From contig JAZNLO010000001.1 in NCBI GenBank assembly GCA_045579085.1, positions 46,772 to 110,771 on the forward strand: a DNA stretch of 64,000 bases, given 5' to 3'. This document shows positions 30,742 to 39,765 of this stretch, piece after piece. The notes under the pieces are model-generated. The model did no database searches. It saw nothing but the letters and a program-made list of their open reading frames with translations, and was not told the DNA's origin. Made by a program: the position numbers and the translations under genes. The DNA is from RGIG2206 sp045579085. Lineage in GTDB: Bacteria > Bacillota > Clostridia > Oscillospirales > Acutalibacteraceae. Each line of letters begins with the position of its first letter. Position 1 is the first letter of the stretch.

Positions 30742-32192
30742 GCGCCGAAAATGAGCCTTGCCACTCGCTCTGAGGCAGCCCCGTCGCACGCTTCCATACT
30801 GTATGCACGGAAAGCGAGAGCCTTTTGACTATCAAACTCGCCTGATTCAAGTGCGCTTAACAACTCGTCAAAGCTGTGGACGCATTTACCTGCAAGGTAT
30901 TTCTCAAACGGCTCGTAAAAATCTCGTGAGGCAGTGTACTCATCAATATCGAATACATAAAACAGCATATTTATGTCGAGCAGTGATGCTTCGTAGATTA
31001 CAGAGGAATAGTCGGTGATGAGTAAGTCGGCGCAAAAGAGTAAATCGTTGATTTCTCTGTGTGAGCGCAAATCTAAGAACACATCGCTGTATTCATCGGG
31101 CAACTCAAAATTATTCACAAACGGGTGCATTTTGAATATTGTAACCCAGCCGTTATCTCTGCAAAACTGAGCCAGACGCTCAAGGTCAACCGCGTCTTGC
31201 GGATAGTGCGCACTGTGCTTGCCGTTGCCTCTGAAGGTGGGGGCAAATAGCATTACCCTTTTGCCCTTGAGCAAGGGGTAGTCTGTCAATAGATTGGATT
31301 TCATAGTTTCAGCATAGTCTTTGTCAAAAAACACGTCGGTGCGAGGAATACCTGTTGCATAGACGTTTTCTCGCCTGATTCCAAAAGCCTCAGCATAATG
31401 GCGACGCATCGCCTCGCTGCTAACGATAGCGTGGGTGTAACAGCGGTGTGAGGGGCCGTCGATGCGGGGCGCACCGATTTTGCCCAAGCGTGAATAGCCA
31501 ACTGTTTTATACGCGCCGCAAGCGTGCCAAAGCTGAAAAATGCGTGCTTTTTCAGAAAAATGCAGTCTGTTTATCAAGGGGAAGTAGTCGTCTGCGACCA
31601 CAGTGTTGCAGCTGCCAAGCAAAATAGCGCATCTGGCATAGAACAGCCATCTGTTACCTTTTATAAACGAGAGTATAATCTCTTTGCCGTCTGTTAAGCC
31701 TAACTCGCCCGCTTTTTTAAGCACATACACCATATTACCGCTTAAATCCTGTCTGGACTCGCTTGAAAACACGATGCGTTTGTGCTTGTTTGGGTGGAGT
31801 CTGCCTAAAGAGTATAGAGCATTGATGCCGAAATTAAGAAAAGCATCAGCTAAGCTTTCTTTTTTAGGAATATATGAAATCTCAATTTCACCATTTGCAA
31901 TATTAATTGTGTATGTGGTGCCGCTGCCGCTAAAATCCGCGCTGAGTTCGATGTTCTGCGGTAAAGATACACCTGAAAGCGAGTATTTTCCGCTTGGGAC
32001 AACCTTGCCGCCGAAGCCTGAGGCAAAGTCGAACTTGTAGCTCGTAAAGTCGGGTTGTGACACAGAAAAAGACGGCTCAACAGACACAGAACCGTCATTT
32101 TTAACCAGCCGTACAGCTCCGTTTAAGGTGCTGTCAGCTTCAATTACAAGTGAGCAACGCTCAAAATATGCGTTTTTGACAGAGGAAGACAT
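30738..32192 (-). CDS. CDP-glycerol/CDP-ribitol polyol-phosphate transferase (TagF/TarL-like), second copy
   Basis: The 484-residue protein is a teichoic acid primase/polymerase-type transferase of the glyphos_transf family, which moves polyol phosphate from a CDP-activated donor onto a lipid-linked polymer. Conserved features are SSESRQDLSGN, IFQLWHACGAYKTVG with the catalytic-type histidine, YATGIPRTDVFFD, MLFAPTFRGNG, FKMHPF and LLITDYSSVIYEASLLD. An N-terminal beta-rich part of about 130 residues precedes the transferase. It is a tandem paralogue of the next gene. With tarI and tarJ in the operon, ribitol phosphate is the likelier donor. Confidence 0.9.
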   Translation of the reverse strand: MSSSVKNAYFERCSLVIEADSTLNGAVRLVKNDGSVSVEPSFSVSQPDFTSYKFDFASGFGGKVVPSGKYSLSGVSLPQNIELSADFSGSGTTYTINIANGEIEISYIPKKESLADAFLNFGINALYSLGRLHPNKHKRIVFSSESRQDLSGNMVYVLKKAGELGLTDGKEIILSFIKGNRWLFYARCAILLGSCNTVVADDYFPLINRLHFSEKARIFQLWHACGAYKTVGYSRLGKIGAPRIDGPSHRCYTHAIVSSEAMRRHYAEAFGIRRENVYATGIPRTDVFFDKDYAETMKSNLLTDYPLLKGKRVMLFAPTFRGNGKHSAHYPQDAVDLERLAQFCRDNGWVTIFKMHPFVNNFELPDEYSDVFLDLRSHREINDLLFCADLLITDYSSVIYEASLLDINMLFYVFDIDEYTASRDFYEPFEKYLAGKCVHSFDELLSALESGEFDSQKALAFRAYSMEACDGAASERVARLIFGA

Positions 32193-32199
32193 CAGAAAA

Positions 32200-33888
32200 T
32201 CAACTCCGATTTTTCTCGGGCATATCGCCTAAAATGAGCCAATCTATAACTCGGTCGGTCGAGCCGCCGTCACGGAATTCAAAGTTTTTCTCGCAAAACG
32301 GCTTAACCTTTTCTTGCTCAAAATCGTTATTGTCTATTGCGGCGATAAGCTGGTCGAATGTGCCCACAATTTTTCCGGGAACAAAGCCCTCAAAAGGCTC
32401 GTAGAAATCTCTTGACGAGATATATTCCTGAAGGTCGTAAGCGAAAAACAGCATCGGAATGTTCAGGATGGATGCCTCATAGATTACAGAGGAATAGTCG
32501 GTGATGAGCAAGTCTGTTACAAAGAGCAGATTGTTGATTTCACGCTCATTGCTTTCGTTTATCAGCACGTCGCTAAGCTCATCGGGGATGCAAACCTCGT
32601 CTCTTACAAACGGGTGCATTTTAAAGATAAACACTGAATTTGTGCGTCTGCAAAGCTCGGCCAGAGAGTGCATATCTAAGGTGTGCAGGGGATAGTGACC
32701 TGTTTTTGCGCCCTTGCCTCTGAAGGTGGGGGCAAACAGAATAACACGCTTACCTGTAATCTGCGGTATAGAGCTGTGAAGCGACTCGATAGTGGCTCTT
32801 TTGTAGTCCTCATCAAAGAATATGTCTGTACGCGGCACGCCCGTTGGCAGTACGGATTCAGGGCGCATACCGAACGCCTCGCAGTAAAATCTTGCAACGT
32901 GGCTTGAGCTTGCGATAGCGTGAGTATAGGCACGGTGATTATCGTTGGTGATGAACGGGCCACCGGGCTTGCCTGTACGGGAAAATCCAACAGTTTTAAA
33001 TGCGCCGCAAGCGTGCCAGAGCTGAATAACCTTAACGCAAGGCTTGAATTTAAGCTGCTTTATGGTGGGGTTAAAGTCGTCAATGACAATTATGTCTGCC
33101 TTTGCAAGCAAGAATGGCGCGCGGAACTTATCAAGCAGATTTCTGCGCGTTTTAACGCTTGCCTTGAGAACAAATGAAATTTTAAACTGCTTATCAAGGC
33201 CTCTTTCAACCATGCGGTCATATACGTTTTGCATATTGCCTGAGAGGTCGGCTCTTGAGTCTGAGCAGAACACAAGGCGGTTGCCTTTGTGACGTGCAAG
33301 CAGTTTTGTAGTGTTGTAAACAGTGAAAAATCCCAAACGCAAAACAGCGTTTATAAGGGGAGAGAAAATCTTTCTGAACAGCTTTCTGGTCTTAGTAAGG
33401 AAACTGTCGGGCTCGGGGTGAACATAGGTGATGTTTATAAAGAGCCTGTCACCCGAGTTGACGGCGGGCGCAATAGTATAACTCCAGAGCGAGCCTTTGG
33501 TATATGTTCTTGCAAAGCGGTTGAGCTTTTCTTCTCTGCTAAGCCTTACAAAGCGGTCTGAGAACCCCTCATCGCTGAATAGGCGGTTAGCGGCAATAAT
33601 AGGAAGCAGAGCGCCGGTCTGAGTGCTCTTTGCAAACATATTCCACTTTCCATTGGGCAAAAAGGTGCGGTCACCGTAGATAGTGGTGATGTTTATCCTA
33701 ATAAGGAAGCGGCCTTTCTGCATCTGAACATCAGTCAGAGTAACTGCTTCATCAGTGTCTTCGTTGATAAGGCAAAACTCAACACCTTCGGGGTTGATGT
33801 TTTCCGTTCTACCCACAAAAGTGAACTGCACACGCTCCCACGTGATTATGTCGGCTGTAATTTTTGGCATAAATTCACTTGTTGACAT
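32200..33888 (-). CDS. CDP-glycerol/CDP-ribitol polyol-phosphate transferase (TagF/TarL-like), first copy
   Basis: The 562-residue protein has the same C-terminal transferase architecture as its neighbour (SDSRADLSGNMQNVYDRM, IQLWHACGAFKTVGFSRTG, LPTGVPRTDIFFDE, LFAPTFRGKG, FKMHPFVRDE, TDYSSVIYEASIL) with a longer N-terminal beta-rich region of about 200 residues. One copy may act as primer and the other as polymerase, as for TarF/TarL or TagB/TagF pairs; which is which cannot be read from sequence. It starts directly after the tagH stop (TAAATG). Confidence 0.9.
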   Translation of the reverse strand: MSTSEFMPKITADIITWERVQFTFVGRTENINPEGVEFCLINEDTDEAVTLTDVQMQKGRFLIRINITTIYGDRTFLPNGKWNMFAKSTQTGALLPIIAANRLFSDEGFSDRFVRLSREEKLNRFARTYTKGSLWSYTIAPAVNSGDRLFINITYVHPEPDSFLTKTRKLFRKIFSPLINAVLRLGFFTVYNTTKLLARHKGNRLVFCSDSRADLSGNMQNVYDRMVERGLDKQFKISFVLKASVKTRRNLLDKFRAPFLLAKADIIVIDDFNPTIKQLKFKPCVKVIQLWHACGAFKTVGFSRTGKPGGPFITNDNHRAYTHAIASSSHVARFYCEAFGMRPESVLPTGVPRTDIFFDEDYKRATIESLHSSIPQITGKRVILFAPTFRGKGAKTGHYPLHTLDMHSLAELCRRTNSVFIFKMHPFVRDEVCIPDELSDVLINESNEREINNLLFVTDLLITDYSSVIYEASILNIPMLFFAYDLQEYISSRDFYEPFEGFVPGKIVGTFDQLIAAIDNNDFEQEKVKPFCEKNFEFRDGGSTDRVIDWLILGDMPEKNRS

Positions 33889-35097
33889 TTATTCAACCTC
33901 TTTGTTTTTAAAATCATAATCAAAGCAGACGATACCGCTGCCGAGATAGCTTTCGCTCACCATTTCGAAGGGCACTTTGTTGGCAAACCCAACGTAAAAC
34001 GTTGAGTCGTTGTCCCATATCTCGCCTGAGAGCAGGTAATGTCCGTCAAGCAGGTTGGGCTTTTTTAGAGTGATTTCAAGTGAGTGCTTGCCAACCTTGC
34101 CGTTTAGCAGATGGCTTTCGTTGCGCTTCTGGCTCATAAACACCTCACGCTGCTCGGCATCCCTGATTGTGATGCCGAAGTTGAGGTGGTTTATCTCTTT
34201 TTTTACCTCGTAGTTGAATTTAACCTTTATGTCTTCGCCACAAGCGAACGTGTTTGTACTTTCGCCTGTAGGACTCAGCATTTTAAATCCGGTTATTGCA
34301 ATGATATCTTTTTTGCTCATGGGCACCGCTTTTTCTCCGCGCTCAGTCTTGCTTTTGAGGGCTTTAACCTTTTCATCCTTGAGATAATTCTCATATTTGC
34401 GCACAACCGAGCCAAGTTCGCCAAAGTCCATCATAATTCCGTCTTTAATCCACATACCCATTGTGCAGAACGCCTTGACAGTGAACAGCGAGTGGCTTAC
34501 AAACAATATGGTTTTGCCCATCTGCCTGAACTGCTTCATTTTCTCGATGCACTTAAGCCTGAACACGTCGTCACCAACCGCCAACACCTCATCTACCACG
34601 AGAATGTCGGGGTCAACGTTTACCGAAACGGCAAAGCCAAGACGGGATTTCATACCGCTTGAGTAGGTGCGAACGGGGTCGTTTATATGGTCGCCGATGT
34701 CAGCAAACTCGATTATATCGTTAATGCGAGCGGATATGTCTTCTCTTGATATACCCATTGACAACGCTTTAAGATAAATGTTTTCAATTCCCGTAAGCTC
34801 AGGGTCGAAGCCTGCGGTAAGCTCAAGCATAGCGGCGATTCTGCCGTTAACCTTGATGTCACCGCTCGAGGGGTAGGTTACCCCTGTGATGAGCTTGAGC
34901 AGGGTTGACTTTCCTGAGCCGTTTTTGCCCAGTATGCCTATAACTTCGCCCTTGGGAAACTCAACGCTTATATTATCTAAAGCGGTAAACTCTTTGTAAC
35001 GCTTTGTGCCAAAAACAGCATCGGTGATACGTCGCATAGGCGAGGAATAGAGCTTGTATTTTTTTGTAAGCCCGGTTATCTTTACAGCATAATCCAT
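33889..35097 (-). CDS. tagH: Teichoic acid ABC transporter ATP-binding protein with C-terminal carbohydrate-recognition domain
   Basis: The 402-residue protein is the ATPase of the export pump that flips finished teichoic polymer. Residues 1-245 are the nucleotide-binding domain, with Walker A GILGKNGSGKST, the signature TYSSGMKSRLGFAV and Walker B DILVVDEVLAVGD. Residues about 270-402 form a beta-sandwich like the Wzt C-terminal domain, which recognises the polymer (FACGEDIKVKFNYEV, LLDGHYLLSGEIWDN). TagH proteins often have different tails, so this one looks more like Wzt. The start at 35097 has GAGGTGA upstream; a longer frame to 35151 runs into tagG. Confidence 0.92.
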   Translation of the reverse strand: MDYAVKITGLTKKYKLYSSPMRRITDAVFGTKRYKEFTALDNISVEFPKGEVIGILGKNGSGKSTLLKLITGVTYPSSGDIKVNGRIAAMLELTAGFDPELTGIENIYLKALSMGISREDISARINDIIEFADIGDHINDPVRTYSSGMKSRLGFAVSVNVDPDILVVDEVLAVGDDVFRLKCIEKMKQFRQMGKTILFVSHSLFTVKAFCTMGMWIKDGIMMDFGELGSVVRKYENYLKDEKVKALKSKTERGEKAVPMSKKDIIAITGFKMLSPTGESTNTFACGEDIKVKFNYEVKKEINHLNFGITIRDAEQREVFMSQKRNESHLLNGKVGKHSLEITLKKPNLLDGHYLLSGEIWDNDSTFYVGFANKVPFEMVSESYLGSGIVCFDYDFKNKEVE

Positions 35098-35107
35098 ATC
35101 GCTCACC

Positions 35108-35914
35108 TCACAGAATATCGGCAAACTCTCTCTCAAGCTTCTTGAATACAAAGCAGGCGATAAGTGCGCCTACAAGCATTTCAATCCAGAAGCAAGAAAG
35201 CTCAACCCAGTTTAAGAAGCACAGTCTGCCGAAAAACGCATCTCTGTAAATTCCAATAACATAGCTGATGGGATTTAACTTGACTATGTAGCAGAGCCAA
35301 GGATATTTTTCGATTTTATCAATTCTCCAAAGAATCGGTGACAGCCAAAACAGCACCTGTGTGGCGGACTTGAGGAAATACTCAAAGTCACGGCTGACAA
35401 CAACAAGCGCAGAAAACAGCATACTGAGCACCCACATTAACACATAAAGGCAAATAAGGCAGTATACTATCTGCAAGAAGTAAATAGACATATGTCCGCT
35501 GACAGTGAAAATCACGGTTGCAATAGCCACTAAAAGCAGATGCACGATGAATAGAGCGGTTTCGGTTATGGTGGGTATGGTCGAGGCAGGGAATACCGAT
35601 TTTGTTACAAGATGCCTGCTCTTGCGTATGCTTTGACCGCATTGCACTAAAGCATCCGAAACAAAGAACCAAGGCAGTATGCCTGCGATAAGCCAGAGAA
35701 TGAACGGCTCGCTATCGTCGGATTTACCGCCTCTTAGTCCTATTTCAATGCCAAACCAGTACACAAAAACAAACAAAGCAGGCTTGATTAAAGCCCAGAG
35801 CATGCCGAGCGTGGAGCCTGAATAGGTTTTCTTGAGCTCAATCTTCGCCATGCTGAGCGTTTGCTTTGCGTATTTAACATTTGTTTTTATAACCGAAGCG
35901 AGAGTGTTAAACAT
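35108..35914 (-). CDS. tagG: Teichoic acid ABC transporter permease
   Basis: The 268-residue ABC-2 type permease has about six helices and typical features: DLKKTYSGSTLGMLWALIKPAL-like KKTYSGSTLGMLWALIKP near the N-terminus, PFILWLIAGILPWFFVSDAL, and NPISYVIGIYRDAFFG before the last helix. It forms the membrane channel for TagH and exports lipid-linked teichoic polymer. It lies 10 bases before tagH in the operon. Confidence 0.94.
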   Translation of the reverse strand: MFNTLASVIKTNVKYAKQTLSMAKIELKKTYSGSTLGMLWALIKPALFVFVYWFGIEIGLRGGKSDDSEPFILWLIAGILPWFFVSDALVQCGQSIRKSRHLVTKSVFPASTIPTITETALFIVHLLLVAIATVIFTVSGHMSIYFLQIVYCLICLYVLMWVLSMLFSALVVVSRDFEYFLKSATQVLFWLSPILWRIDKIEKYPWLCYIVKLNPISYVIGIYRDAFFGRLCFLNWVELSCFWIEMLVGALIACFVFKKLEREFADIL

Positions 35915-35926
35915 AGTAATGTTACC

Positions 35927-36943
35927 TCATATATCCCATTTAAGAACGGTTTTGAACGGCGTTGTAAGGTCGATGTCAAATGCCTTATAGATATCACCGA
36001 TGCTTTTTACCTCAACAACATCGGAAATGATGCGCTCGATTCGCTGAGCCATATTTTCCGAGCGCAAAAACTCAACAACATTTTCGAAATCGCAACGGTC
36101 AGAGCGGCTGCAGCCAACAAGGGTAAGCCCACGCTCAAGCACCATTCTGGTGTTGTATGCAACTTCCTTTTCCGAAACGCCCATAAGCATTACAGCGCCC
36201 TGCGGCTCGATAACATCAATGATTTGGTTGCCTGCATAGTAGCAACCGCTACCGCCACAGCACTCGAAAGCGTGGTCAACGTGGAAATCCGCAGGCAGAG
36301 CGGTTGAGTTGTAGGTTTCGTCTGCGTGGGTGAAGCGTGAGAGCTTGATATCGTCAAGCCCGATAACGCAGATTTTAGCGTTGGGGAACTTGTATTTGAG
36401 CACGAGCGAAACAAGGTAACCCAGACCGCCGTCACCCCATACGCCGATGCGCTTAACGCCCGATTGAACGGCACGTTCAAAGCGGTCAACAGCGTGGAAA
36501 GCAACACTTATAAACTCAGATATAGCCGCGTGAGTGGGCTTTACGCCCTCACACGAAACAACTCTGTCGGGCGGCAGGTCCACAAACTCACGCATAAAGC
36601 CGTCATAACCGCTGGAGCTGAATTTGCTGTCACGCAGATAGTTTGAGTAAACGCCCTCAACAGGAGTGCCGGGAATGTTTGGTATCATAATAACCTTTTC
36701 GCCAACTTTGAAGTTGCCTGTAGGGTCAAAGACTACCTTGCCCATAGCCTCGTGAATGAGAGCCATCGGCAGCTTTTTCTTGAGCACGGCAGCGTCACGC
36801 TCGCCCTTGTAGTAACGTTGGTCTGCGTGGCAGATTGAAAGATACTCAGGGCGGATGATTACCCGCTCGCAGCAGGGCTCGATGTTTTTGTATTTTATTG
36901 TTATTGTTCTTGGAGCAATTAGCTGATAAACGTAATTTATCAC
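35927..36943 (-). CDS. tarJ: Ribulose-5-phosphate reductase TarJ-like (zinc alcohol dehydrogenase family)
   Basis: The 338-residue medium-chain dehydrogenase has ICHADQRYYKG (catalytic zinc Cys and His), IHEAMGKVVFDP, a Rossmann dinucleotide motif GVWGDGGLGYLVSLVL, and an atypical N-terminal QLIAPRTITIKYKNI that is typical of TarJ. TarJ reduces ribulose 5-phosphate to ribitol 5-phosphate with NADPH. The gene is next to tarI, whose product activates the ribitol 5-phosphate to CDP-ribitol, the known two-step pair. Confidence 0.93.
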   Translation of the reverse strand: MINYVYQLIAPRTITIKYKNIEPCCERVIIRPEYLSICHADQRYYKGERDAAVLKKKLPMALIHEAMGKVVFDPTGNFKVGEKVIMIPNIPGTPVEGVYSNYLRDSKFSSSGYDGFMREFVDLPPDRVVSCEGVKPTHAAISEFISVAFHAVDRFERAVQSGVKRIGVWGDGGLGYLVSLVLKYKFPNAKICVIGLDDIKLSRFTHADETYNSTALPADFHVDHAFECCGGSGCYYAGNQIIDVIEPQGAVMLMGVSEKEVAYNTRMVLERGLTLVGCSRSDRCDFENVVEFLRSENMAQRIERIISDVVEVKSIGDIYKAFDIDLTTPFKTVLKWDI

Positions 36944-36964
36944 AGTTGATTATCTCCCTTTAGG

Positions 36965-37669
36965 TTATTTAATAAGAAGCATAGCGCGAGCCATCTGGTA
37001 ATCGCCTACAGTTGTTATTTTGAAGTTGAGAACCTCGCCGTCAACGAGTTTTACCTTTTTGTTCTTCAAAACGCATATTTTGCAAGCGTCCGTGAGAATG
37101 GCACGCTCCTCGTCGGTCATTTCGTCAAAGCAACCTTTGAGCAGCTTGATGTTGAACGACTGGGGGGTTTGTCCCTGATACAAGGGGTCTCTTTGTGGGA
37201 TTTCATTGATGAAATCTCCGTTTTCAGAGCGGACAATCGTGTCAGAAGCTTTAACAACAGTGTCGCACGCGCCATATTCGAGAGCCGCATCTATGTTATC
37301 GTCAATTATCCTCTGGGTGAGGAAAGGACGCACCGCATCGTGTGTAATTATAATGTCGTCATCGCTGATACCGTTTGTCTTTTCGATATCGTTGATTATA
37401 TTGATTATAGTGCCGTTGCGGTCTGCACCGCCTGCCACAACCTTAATCTTATCGTTTGCACCGAAGTGCTTTTTAACAAGGTCCTCACAGAAGGTAAGCC
37501 AGTTTGGATTTATGCCGATATAGAGCATATCAACACGGTCATTCATAAGCATTTTTTCTGCGGTGTGAATGATAATCGGTTTGTTATCAAGCTCCAGAAA
37601 CTGCTTGGGCATATCGGTATTTTGCATTCTGGAACCTACTCCACCTGCTAAAACTGCAGCGTATATCAT
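36965..37669 (-). CDS. tarI: Ribitol-5-phosphate cytidylyltransferase TarI-like
   Basis: The 234-residue IspD-family nucleotidyltransferase has AAVLAGGVGSRMQNTDMPKQFLEL (CTP-binding loop, quoted in part as AGGVGSRM and PKQFL), ITHDAVRPFLT, ETIVRSENGDF-like and QTPQSFN motifs. It makes CDP-ribitol from ribitol 5-phosphate and CTP. IspD itself is related, but the pairing with tarJ and the teichoic transporter favours TarI. It is the first gene of the operon, with ATG at 37669 behind AAAAGGAG. Confidence 0.92.
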   Translation of the reverse strand: MIYAAVLAGGVGSRMQNTDMPKQFLELDNKPIIIHTAEKMLMNDRVDMLYIGINPNWLTFCEDLVKKHFGANDKIKVVAGGADRNGTIINIINDIEKTNGISDDDIIITHDAVRPFLTQRIIDDNIDAALEYGACDTVVKASDTIVRSENGDFINEIPQRDPLYQGQTPQSFNIKLLKGCFDEMTDEERAILTDACKICVLKNKKVKLVDGEVLNFKITTVGDYQMARAMLLIK

Positions 37670-37701
37670 AATTAAAACTCCTTTTCACATTTGGAATTTC
37701 A

Positions 37702-37715
37702 GTGCATAGATGCAC
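37702..37715. promoter_or_regulatory. Palindrome in tar operon leader, possible operator
   Basis: GTGCAT-AG-ATGCAC lies 11 bases downstream of the -10 box, at about +5 to +18 of the predicted transcript. It could be a repressor site or a small RNA hairpin. Confidence 0.4.
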
Positions 37716-37726
37716 ATATTCAACTT

Positions 37727-37755
37727 ATAATACCATATTATCGGTAAAAAATCAA
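37727..37755 (-). promoter_or_regulatory. Sigma-A type promoter for the teichoic acid operon
   Basis: On the minus strand: TTGATT, 17-base spacer, TATTAT, 57 bases before tarI. Confidence 0.75.
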
Positions 37756-37780
37756 CTCTGTAAACCTTTATAAGAAACCA

Positions 37781-37821
37781 AAAACTCCCGCCGCTTAGTT
37801 TCTCTTAGCGTTGGGAGTTTT
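37781..37821 (-). terminator. Terminator after ymdB
   Basis: A 9-bp outer stem (AAAACTCCC and complement) with inner CGCT/AGCG pairing and a TTTTT tail on the minus strand, two bases from the ymdB stop. Confidence 0.8.
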
Positions 37822-37822
37822 A

Positions 37823-38599
37823 TTACATTATTCTTATTGCTTCAGCCGATGTGCATTTGCCGCTCTTTTGGTCTATATCAAAGATACAGCCCTCAAGAAT
37901 ACAGGGACCGTCTGCATTCATAAATTTCACGGCTGCCTTGTCCTTAAGTCTGGCAACGGAAAGCTCGGGCTTCACCCCAAGCACCGAGATATACGGACCG
38001 GTCATACCAACATCGGTGATAAAGCCTGTGCCGTTTTCTAAAATCTGGGCGTCGGCGGTCTGCACGTGGGTGTGCGTACCGAAAACTGCGCTTACCTTGC
38101 CGTCAAGATAAAATGCGAGAGCCTTTTTCTCGGCTGTGGCTTCGGCGTGAATATCTATAACAATGATGTTTGCCGAGTCTGACTTGGCTTTTTCAAGCAT
38201 TTTGTCTGCTGTTTCAAAAGGGCAGTCGAGCGGCTCCATATACACTGTGCCGAGCAGGTTTATCACGGCCATTCTCGTATGCCCAAAATCAACCAGACAG
38301 TAGCCTTTTCCCGAAGCGCTGTCGGGATAGTTGGCAGGACGAATGAGAAAGCTGTTATAGTCGAGCAGCTCGTGCACGCTTTTTTGCCTGAAAACGTGGT
38401 TGCCTGTGGTAATCACGTCGGCGCCCGATGTGAAGATATGCTCAGCCGAAAAGGGAGTAATGCCGTTGCCCTCAGCGGAGTTTTCACCGTTTACAATAAC
38501 GGCATCAATTGCGTAGTGCCGCTTGATAACAGGCAGCTTTTTACGCAGAAACTCGCAACCCGCTTTGCCGACAACGTCACCTATACATAGTAATCTCAT
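37823..38599 (-). CDS. ymdB: YmdB-family metallophosphoesterase
   Basis: The 258-residue protein is a calcineurin-like phosphoesterase of the YmdB (TIGR00282) type. Metal-binding motifs are GDVVGKAG at the start, NGENSAEG, TTGNHVFR, DIHAEATAEK and GTHTHVQTAD. In B. subtilis YmdB hydrolyses cyclic 2',3'- and 3',5'-nucleotides and affects biofilm and motility choices. That role here is inferred. Length is standard. It lies seven bases after degV in one unit. Confidence 0.94.
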   Translation of the reverse strand: MRLLCIGDVVGKAGCEFLRKKLPVIKRHYAIDAVIVNGENSAEGNGITPFSAEHIFTSGADVITTGNHVFRQKSVHELLDYNSFLIRPANYPDSASGKGYCLVDFGHTRMAVINLLGTVYMEPLDCPFETADKMLEKAKSDSANIIVIDIHAEATAEKKALAFYLDGKVSAVFGTHTHVQTADAQILENGTGFITDVGMTGPYISVLGVKPELSVARLKDKAAVKFMNADGPCILEGCIFDIDQKSGKCTSAEAIRIM

Positions 38600-38606
38600 C
38601 GTATAA

Positions 38607-39467
38607 TCAGGCTTTGGGAGTTTTTCTCATATAGAGTATTCCGAGAGTGCCGGGACCGCAGTGAGCAGCGATGGTGCTGCCTGCTTGAGTACACAGCACT
38701 TCCTTGAAATCTGCAATGCTTTTTACAAGCTCGCATATCTCGTTTACAACAGGGCTGTTTCCACAGGTGCTGGTTACGAAAATTCTGTCAAGCTCGATAT
38801 CGTCGATATCTTTCAGGCGGTCATGCACGTATTCCTTAAAAGCGGCTTCAATCTTGCCTCTGTACTTTTTGCCAACTGCCATCGCACCGCCTGTAACCTC
38901 AATGCAAGGCTTGAGCTTGAGCACGTTTGCACCGAGCATGGCAACTGTTGAGCAGCGGCCGCCCTTGTGCAAGTATTCAAGCGTGTCAATAACGAAGGAT
39001 GAATCAACTCTGCAGCGAGCGGCGCAGATTTCGTTGTATATATCCTCAGCGCTCATACCGCTCTCGGCAAGCTCAGCTGCTTTCAGAACAAGCAGAGCGA
39101 TACCGGTTGAGAGGTTTTCGCTGTCGATAACGTAAACGTTTTCACATTCCATAGCGGCAAGGTTTGCAAAGTTAAACGAGCTCGACATTGAGCTGCTTAC
39201 CGAGAAATGTATAACGGCGCTGCCGTCTGCTGTGAGATTGTTAAAGTAATCGAAAAAGTATGCAGAGCTCTGAGCAGCAGTCTTAGCCAGCTTTCCGGTG
39301 GAGCGGGTGTAGTTAAACAAATCCTCAACCGAAATGTCAACTCCGTCGAGATAGTTTTTATCGTCCAAAGTTACAACCAACGGACTTATCTTTATGCCGT
39401 ATTTTTCAACTAACTCAGCGGACAGGTCAACAGTGCTGTCAGCGCTTATTATTATCTTTTTAGACAT
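38607..39467 (-). CDS. DegV-family fatty-acid-binding protein
   Basis: The 286-residue protein begins KIIISADSTVDLSAELVEKYGI and has FNYTRSTGKLAKTAAQS, HFSVSSSMSSSFNFA, DSENLSTGIALLV and CGPGTLGI, the standard order of DegV proteins. The family binds a fatty acid in a buried pocket and serves FakB-type fatty-acid kinase systems in Firmicutes. Many clostridia have several paralogues, so which role applies is unclear. The start at 39467 has GGAGG upstream; a longer frame to 39515 lacks a ribosome site. Confidence 0.92.
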   Translation of the reverse strand: MSKKIIISADSTVDLSAELVEKYGIKISPLVVTLDDKNYLDGVDISVEDLFNYTRSTGKLAKTAAQSSAYFFDYFNNLTADGSAVIHFSVSSSMSSSFNFANLAAMECENVYVIDSENLSTGIALLVLKAAELAESGMSAEDIYNEICAARCRVDSSFVIDTLEYLHKGGRCSTVAMLGANVLKLKPCIEVTGGAMAVGKKYRGKIEAAFKEYVHDRLKDIDDIELDRIFVTSTCGNSPVVNEICELVKSIADFKEVLCTQAGSTIAAHCGPGTLGILYMRKTPKA

Positions 39468-39487
39468 TGACGTCAATCCTCCTGCAC

Positions 39488-39515
39488 ATATTATGCAAAA
39501 AGTATGATAACACAA
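39488..39515 (-). promoter_or_regulatory. Putative promoter for degV-ymdB
   Basis: On the minus strand: TTGTGT, 16-base spacer, TAATAT. The rest of the 298-base gap to glgP is AT-rich and holds only the glgP promoter. Confidence 0.45.
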
Positions 39516-39695
39516 TCCTTTTAAAAATACAATAATAATTATTGGAAATATATTTTATTATCAGTCCAAAATACCACTAAAATTAGATATTAAATACAAA
39601 ACTTTCAATAAAAATAGGTTGATTAGAAATATCAACTGTGCAATATGTATAAAAATTGGCATAAATTAGAGTGTAAGGAGATATTTAAGATATAC

Positions 39696-39724
39696 TTGAT
39701 TTTTATAGTGATATGGTGTAATAT
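39696..39724 (+). promoter_or_regulatory. Sigma-A type promoter for glgP
   Basis: TTGATT, 17-base spacer, TAATAT, 41 bases before the TTG start. Confidence 0.65.
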
Positions 39725-39765
39725 ATTACTATAATTCACAGGCTTTAAGAAGGAGTGCAAATAAA

